Source of the DNA: Ardenticatenaceae bacterium
GTDB lineage: Bacteria; Chloroflexota; Anaerolineae; Promineifilales; Promineifilaceae
DNA: 64,000 nt
Direction: 5' to 3'
Assembly: GCA_020634435.1 (NCBI GenBank)
Contig: JACKBS010000011.1
Location: 1 to 64,000, forward strand
Shown: positions 61,585 through 64,000 of the stretch, piece by piece
Layout: the number at the start of each line of letters is the position of its first letter
Numbering within the stretch: position 1 is the stretch's first letter
Position numbers and translations under genes: made by a program
The notes under the pieces: generated by a model
Databases searched by the model: none
Seen by the model: only the letters and a program-made list of their open reading frames with translations
What the model was told of the DNA's origin: nothing

Positions 61585-61650
61585 TTGGCCACAGAGGGCA
61601 CAGAGATTTTAGAGGTTTTTCTCCTTTTCCTCTGAACCCTCTGTGGCAAA
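61585..61650. repeat. CACAGAGGGCACAGAG / CCTCTGAACCCTCTGTGG repeat
   Basis: GGCCACAGAGGGCACAGAG faces CCTCTGAACCCTCTGTGGC. It lies between two co-oriented genes; the reading frame upstream of the PPDK-like gene runs through it. Confidence 0.6.
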
Positions 61651-61655
61651 TTTTC

Positions 61656-63692
61656 TTATTGTACCGGCGTGCAGGTGACTTCGGCGAGGGCATCGCCGGT
61701 GAAGAGCGGCGCGGTGTAGAGTGCGTAGTCGCCGTCCGGCTCGTTTTCATCGCGCACGAAGGGGCAGGTGAAGCTGAGCGTCACTTCGCTGCCGGAGATC
61801 ACCTGGTTGAGCAGGGCATCGTTGAAGGTGCAGGCCGTGCCCACGCCCAGCACGGCGCTGGTTTCGCACAGACGCATGACCTGGGCCACATTGCTAGCTA
61901 GCGAACAGCTCAACTGGACCGTGCTGCCGGGCGTGCAGCGCAGCGCGGGTTCATCTTCGGCCGTGGGTTCAGGCAGATTGGGGAGGGGAACGGCCGTAAA
62001 ACCACAATTTCGCCTCGGTCCCTGCTCGCTGCTGGCGCATGGCTGCGTTACAAAGCTGCCTGTTGCCGGGATGGTCACATTTTCTGTACCGCTGTTGGCC
62101 ACGTCCCAATCCTCCACAAATTCACATTTAGGGCGGCTGATGGGCAGGCCGTTGCTGTTGCGCAGGCCACTGGGCTCAAAAACGGGATTGCCTGCCTCGT
62201 CCAGCACCGGGTAGCCCTCGCACAAAAATTGCTCCGTATTGAAGCGGAAACTGAGCGGTAGTTCTGTGGTTTCGCCCTCAAATTCGATGTCAGTGATGTC
62301 GATCCACTGGCAGTCCAGCCCCGCGCCGTACTCATCCACCCAACCCGCCTGGATGCCCTGGTTGGTACAGCTGTACGCATGGGTCAGCGGCGACAGCTCA
62401 TTGTTGCTGAAGCGGCTGGTGCTTTCCACGCAAAACGCCTGCTTGCTGGGCTGGCTGGTTGTGCCGAGTTGGAATTCGCCGTAATTTTGGAAGTGAAAAT
62501 GGGCGTGGCAGCTGTTGTACTCAAACATGTTGGTCAGCGGATTTTCGGCGATGATCGGGCCGATGTCCAGCGCGGCCGCGCCGAGGTTGTGGGCCGTGGC
62601 GTCAAACTGGAGCAGCCGCCGCCAGCCGGTGCCATTGACACAGCCTTCGGCCAGGGCGCAAGAATTTGCCGGGAAGTAGCGGTAAATGATGCGGGTGTTT
62701 TGCAAATCTTCGCTGACCACTTTCAGGTCAGGGGCATCGGCGGCAATCACTTCGCCGACGCGCACCTGGTCGGCCAGATCGGTATCCCAGGGTAGGCGCG
62801 TGAAGCGAACGGCCGTTTCAACTGTGCCTATCGCGGCATTCAACGCCTGAGTACAGGAGAGCGTCGGCAGCGTGGTGCGATGGCAACCCGCCGCGCCGCC
62901 GCTGTCGGCGGTGCAGCTGTAGTCGTAAAAAATGTCGGCATTTTCTGAATCATAGCTGTTGGGCGGGAAGCCGCCTTCGTTGAGGCAGGCGTTACCCGTG
63001 CGCTGGAGCAGCTGCGTGGGGTCCGGCGGCAGGATGAACGGCTCGTCCCACACGCCGCCGATTTCCGCCAGGGCTGGTTCGGCCGTGGCGGGCGAATCGA
63101 CGCTTGTGAGCAGCGTGCTGCTAAACGTGTAGGGGATAAGGATCAAATCGTGGTTGCCGATCGTCTGCCGTTGCGGTTCGCCAGTCAGCTCGATGTGCCA
63201 CAACGATTGCGGCGGCAGGGGGAGTTGGCCTTTGTTGGCGTAAAAAAACGGCCGAAAATGCAGCCGGTTGTAGGTGAGGGCCACCTGCCGTTGGGCCAGC
63301 TCAATCCAAAACGCATCCGACTCGGTGGCGATGGCTTCAGCCACGGCGTCACGCATCGCTTCGGGATACTCATCGAGCAAAATGCCCACCTGGCTGTCCA
63401 TCGTCAGGCTCACCAATGCGCCTTCTGCGCCGTCGATGGGCGAGGGAATGATGCTGCTGGCCGCGTCGCCCGTTTCTTCGGCGATGGCGGGGGTGCTGGT
63501 GGGCAGAGTTGTGGCCACGGCGGGTGGCGGGAGCGGGGTGTTGTCAGTGGCAACGGCCGTTTCTTCGGGAACGGCCGTACGCGTCGGGTTGCTGTCGCTG
63601 GTTGCCTCTTCGGGCGGCTCCTGGCCGCAGCTCACGGCGAGCGTAATAAAAAGGAGAAGGAAACCGGTGGCAGGGCGCATCCATTTTTTCAT
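61656..63692 (-). CDS. Lysyl-oxidase-like lipoprotein
   Basis: 678 aa from the ATG at 63692. Signal peptide with lipobox FITLAVSCGQ, then a Thr/Pro linker and an N-terminal domain of unknown fold. Residues about 320-500 match lysyl oxidase: FEYNSCHAHFHFQNYGEFQL (Cu-binding His cluster, about 392-411) and GLDCQWIDITDIEFEG (about 460), the latter close to animal LOX. Lysyl oxidases are copper amine oxidases that form a lysine tyrosylquinone cofactor. The C-terminal 150 residues are cysteine-rich. Enzymatic activity is inferred. Confidence 0.85.
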   Translation of the reverse strand: MKKWMRPATGFLLLFITLAVSCGQEPPEEATSDSNPTRTAVPEETAVATDNTPLPPPAVATTLPTSTPAIAEETGDAASSIIPSPIDGAEGALVSLTMDSQVGILLDEYPEAMRDAVAEAIATESDAFWIELAQRQVALTYNRLHFRPFFYANKGQLPLPPQSLWHIELTGEPQRQTIGNHDLILIPYTFSSTLLTSVDSPATAEPALAEIGGVWDEPFILPPDPTQLLQRTGNACLNEGGFPPNSYDSENADIFYDYSCTADSGGAAGCHRTTLPTLSCTQALNAAIGTVETAVRFTRLPWDTDLADQVRVGEVIAADAPDLKVVSEDLQNTRIIYRYFPANSCALAEGCVNGTGWRRLLQFDATAHNLGAAALDIGPIIAENPLTNMFEYNSCHAHFHFQNYGEFQLGTTSQPSKQAFCVESTSRFSNNELSPLTHAYSCTNQGIQAGWVDEYGAGLDCQWIDITDIEFEGETTELPLSFRFNTEQFLCEGYPVLDEAGNPVFEPSGLRNSNGLPISRPKCEFVEDWDVANSGTENVTIPATGSFVTQPCASSEQGPRRNCGFTAVPLPNLPEPTAEDEPALRCTPGSTVQLSCSLASNVAQVMRLCETSAVLGVGTACTFNDALLNQVISGSEVTLSFTCPFVRDENEPDGDYALYTAPLFTGDALAEVTCTPVQ

Positions 63693-63811
63693 GGGCCTGA
63701 TTTTACCCAGGGTGCGTACGCGATTCAAAGCGGGCAGTGCATCCTCATGGTTTGTTCAGCAGTTTTTCCTTTTGTGTGCAGGCTGTACGAACGACTTGCC
63801 AGGCAAAGTAA

Positions 63812-63880
63812 ATAACTCACGCAAAGACGCCAAGGCGGAAAGGAGAAACTTAGCGTCTTTGCGACGTGGCGTGAAATTTA
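63812..63880. repeat. CACGCAAAGACGCC / GCGTCTTTGCGACG inverted repeat
   Basis: CTCACGCAAAGACGCCAAGG faces TTAGCGTCTTTGCGACGTGG. Third copy of the 10104-10170 family. The gap 63693-63972 otherwise holds only the promoter. Confidence 0.7.
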
Positions 63881-63912
63881 ATGACAACTTGTTGATAGGA
63901 CCCTGTATGAAG

Positions 63913-63940
63913 TTCACATTGCTCGATTCGTTGCTACAAT
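63913..63940 (+). promoter_or_regulatory. Putative sigma-70 promoter of the last gene
   Basis: TTCACA (63913-63918), a 16-bp spacer and TACAAT (63935-63940), each 5 of 6 to consensus, 32 bp before the final ATG. Confidence 0.6.
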
Positions 63941-63972
63941 CAAACAGAGTTTGTTTGAGAGAAGGAAACGTT

Positions 63973-64000
63973 ATGGGCAAAACGGCCGTCTGGATTTTGG
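63973..64000 (+). CDS. Start of an unidentified gene (cut by window end)
   Basis: An ATG with GAGAGAAGGAAACG upstream begins MGKTAVWIL; only nine codons are visible and no family can be named. The third to fifth codons are one ACGGCCGT copy (TAV). Confidence 0.6.

Noticed and set aside
61569..61649. N-terminal 27 residues of the PPDK-like protein
   Set aside because: They are encoded by a dispersed repeat, and a GTG with a CGGAGGG site gives a better start.

Overview
The window looks like a chromosomal segment from a free-living, moderately GC-rich bacterium. The best guess is a member of the Chloroflexota (Anaerolineae/Caldilineae-like). That is an inference from gene style: Hanks-type kinase with a TP-rich extracellular stalk, many 'xxTPTxT' lipoproteins, VIT1, PaaABCD without PaaE, long multi-GAF phosphatase. 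No rRNA or complete marker set is present to prove it. Most genes are ordinary chromosomal genes. There is no prophage, plasmid backbone or CRISPR array.

Layout. 0-10 kb: end of a cardiolipin-synthase-like PLD protein, a large trypsin/STAND-NTPase/TPR protein (defence-like architecture), a U32 peptidase-family protein, a VIT1 transporter, a GrpB protein and a flavoprotein. 10-12.4 kb: dnaN with its promoter and terminator, a cold-shock protein and tRNA-Val(GAC). 12.4-16.3 kb: a translationally coupled operon of two SPFH membrane proteins and a TPR protein ending in a LexA/S24-like fold. 16.3-25 kb: PfkB kinase, a VTE5/dolichol-kinase-like membrane protein, HAD hydrolase, two methyltransferases, a peptide-binding lipoprotein, rnhB and two glycosyltransferases. 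25-32.3 kb: REP-associated tyrosine transposase between two copies of its palindromic repeat, oligopeptidase B, an AT-rich orphan, RfbD, Ada/Ogt, VapBC and QueG. 32.4-36.6 kb: a partner-switching stress module (STAS, RsbW-like kinase, STAS, GAF-PP2C phosphatase). 36.8-46.7 kb: LOG protein, PknB-like kinase, TrmD, URO-D protein, acyl-CoA dehydrogenase and a frameshifted SulP transporter. 46.8-50.8 kb: paaABCD plus an enoyl-CoA hydratase (aerobic phenylacetate degradation). 50.9-58.9 kb: ion-channel-like protein, NarL-type two-component pair and a heterodimeric ABC exporter split by an insertion sequence. 59-64 kb: gene remnants, a kelch-like lipoprotein, a PEP-synthase-N-like protein and a lysyl-oxidase-like lipoprotein.

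The most unusual features are not genes. (1) The 8-bp palindrome ACGGCCGT occurs about 125-130 times in 64 kb, roughly once per 500 bp, where base composition predicts one or two. It resembles cyanobacterial HIP1 but has a different sequence. It usually reads as NGR, TAV or RP inside proteins and thins out over the mobile or foreign-looking segments. (2) Several families of short, word-like inverted repeats sit between genes, and in at least ten genes the stop codon lies inside the repeat. (3) One family (GGAGATTAGAGATT type) is inserted in frame inside TrmD, QueG (twice) and the STAND protein, like Rickettsia palindromic elements.
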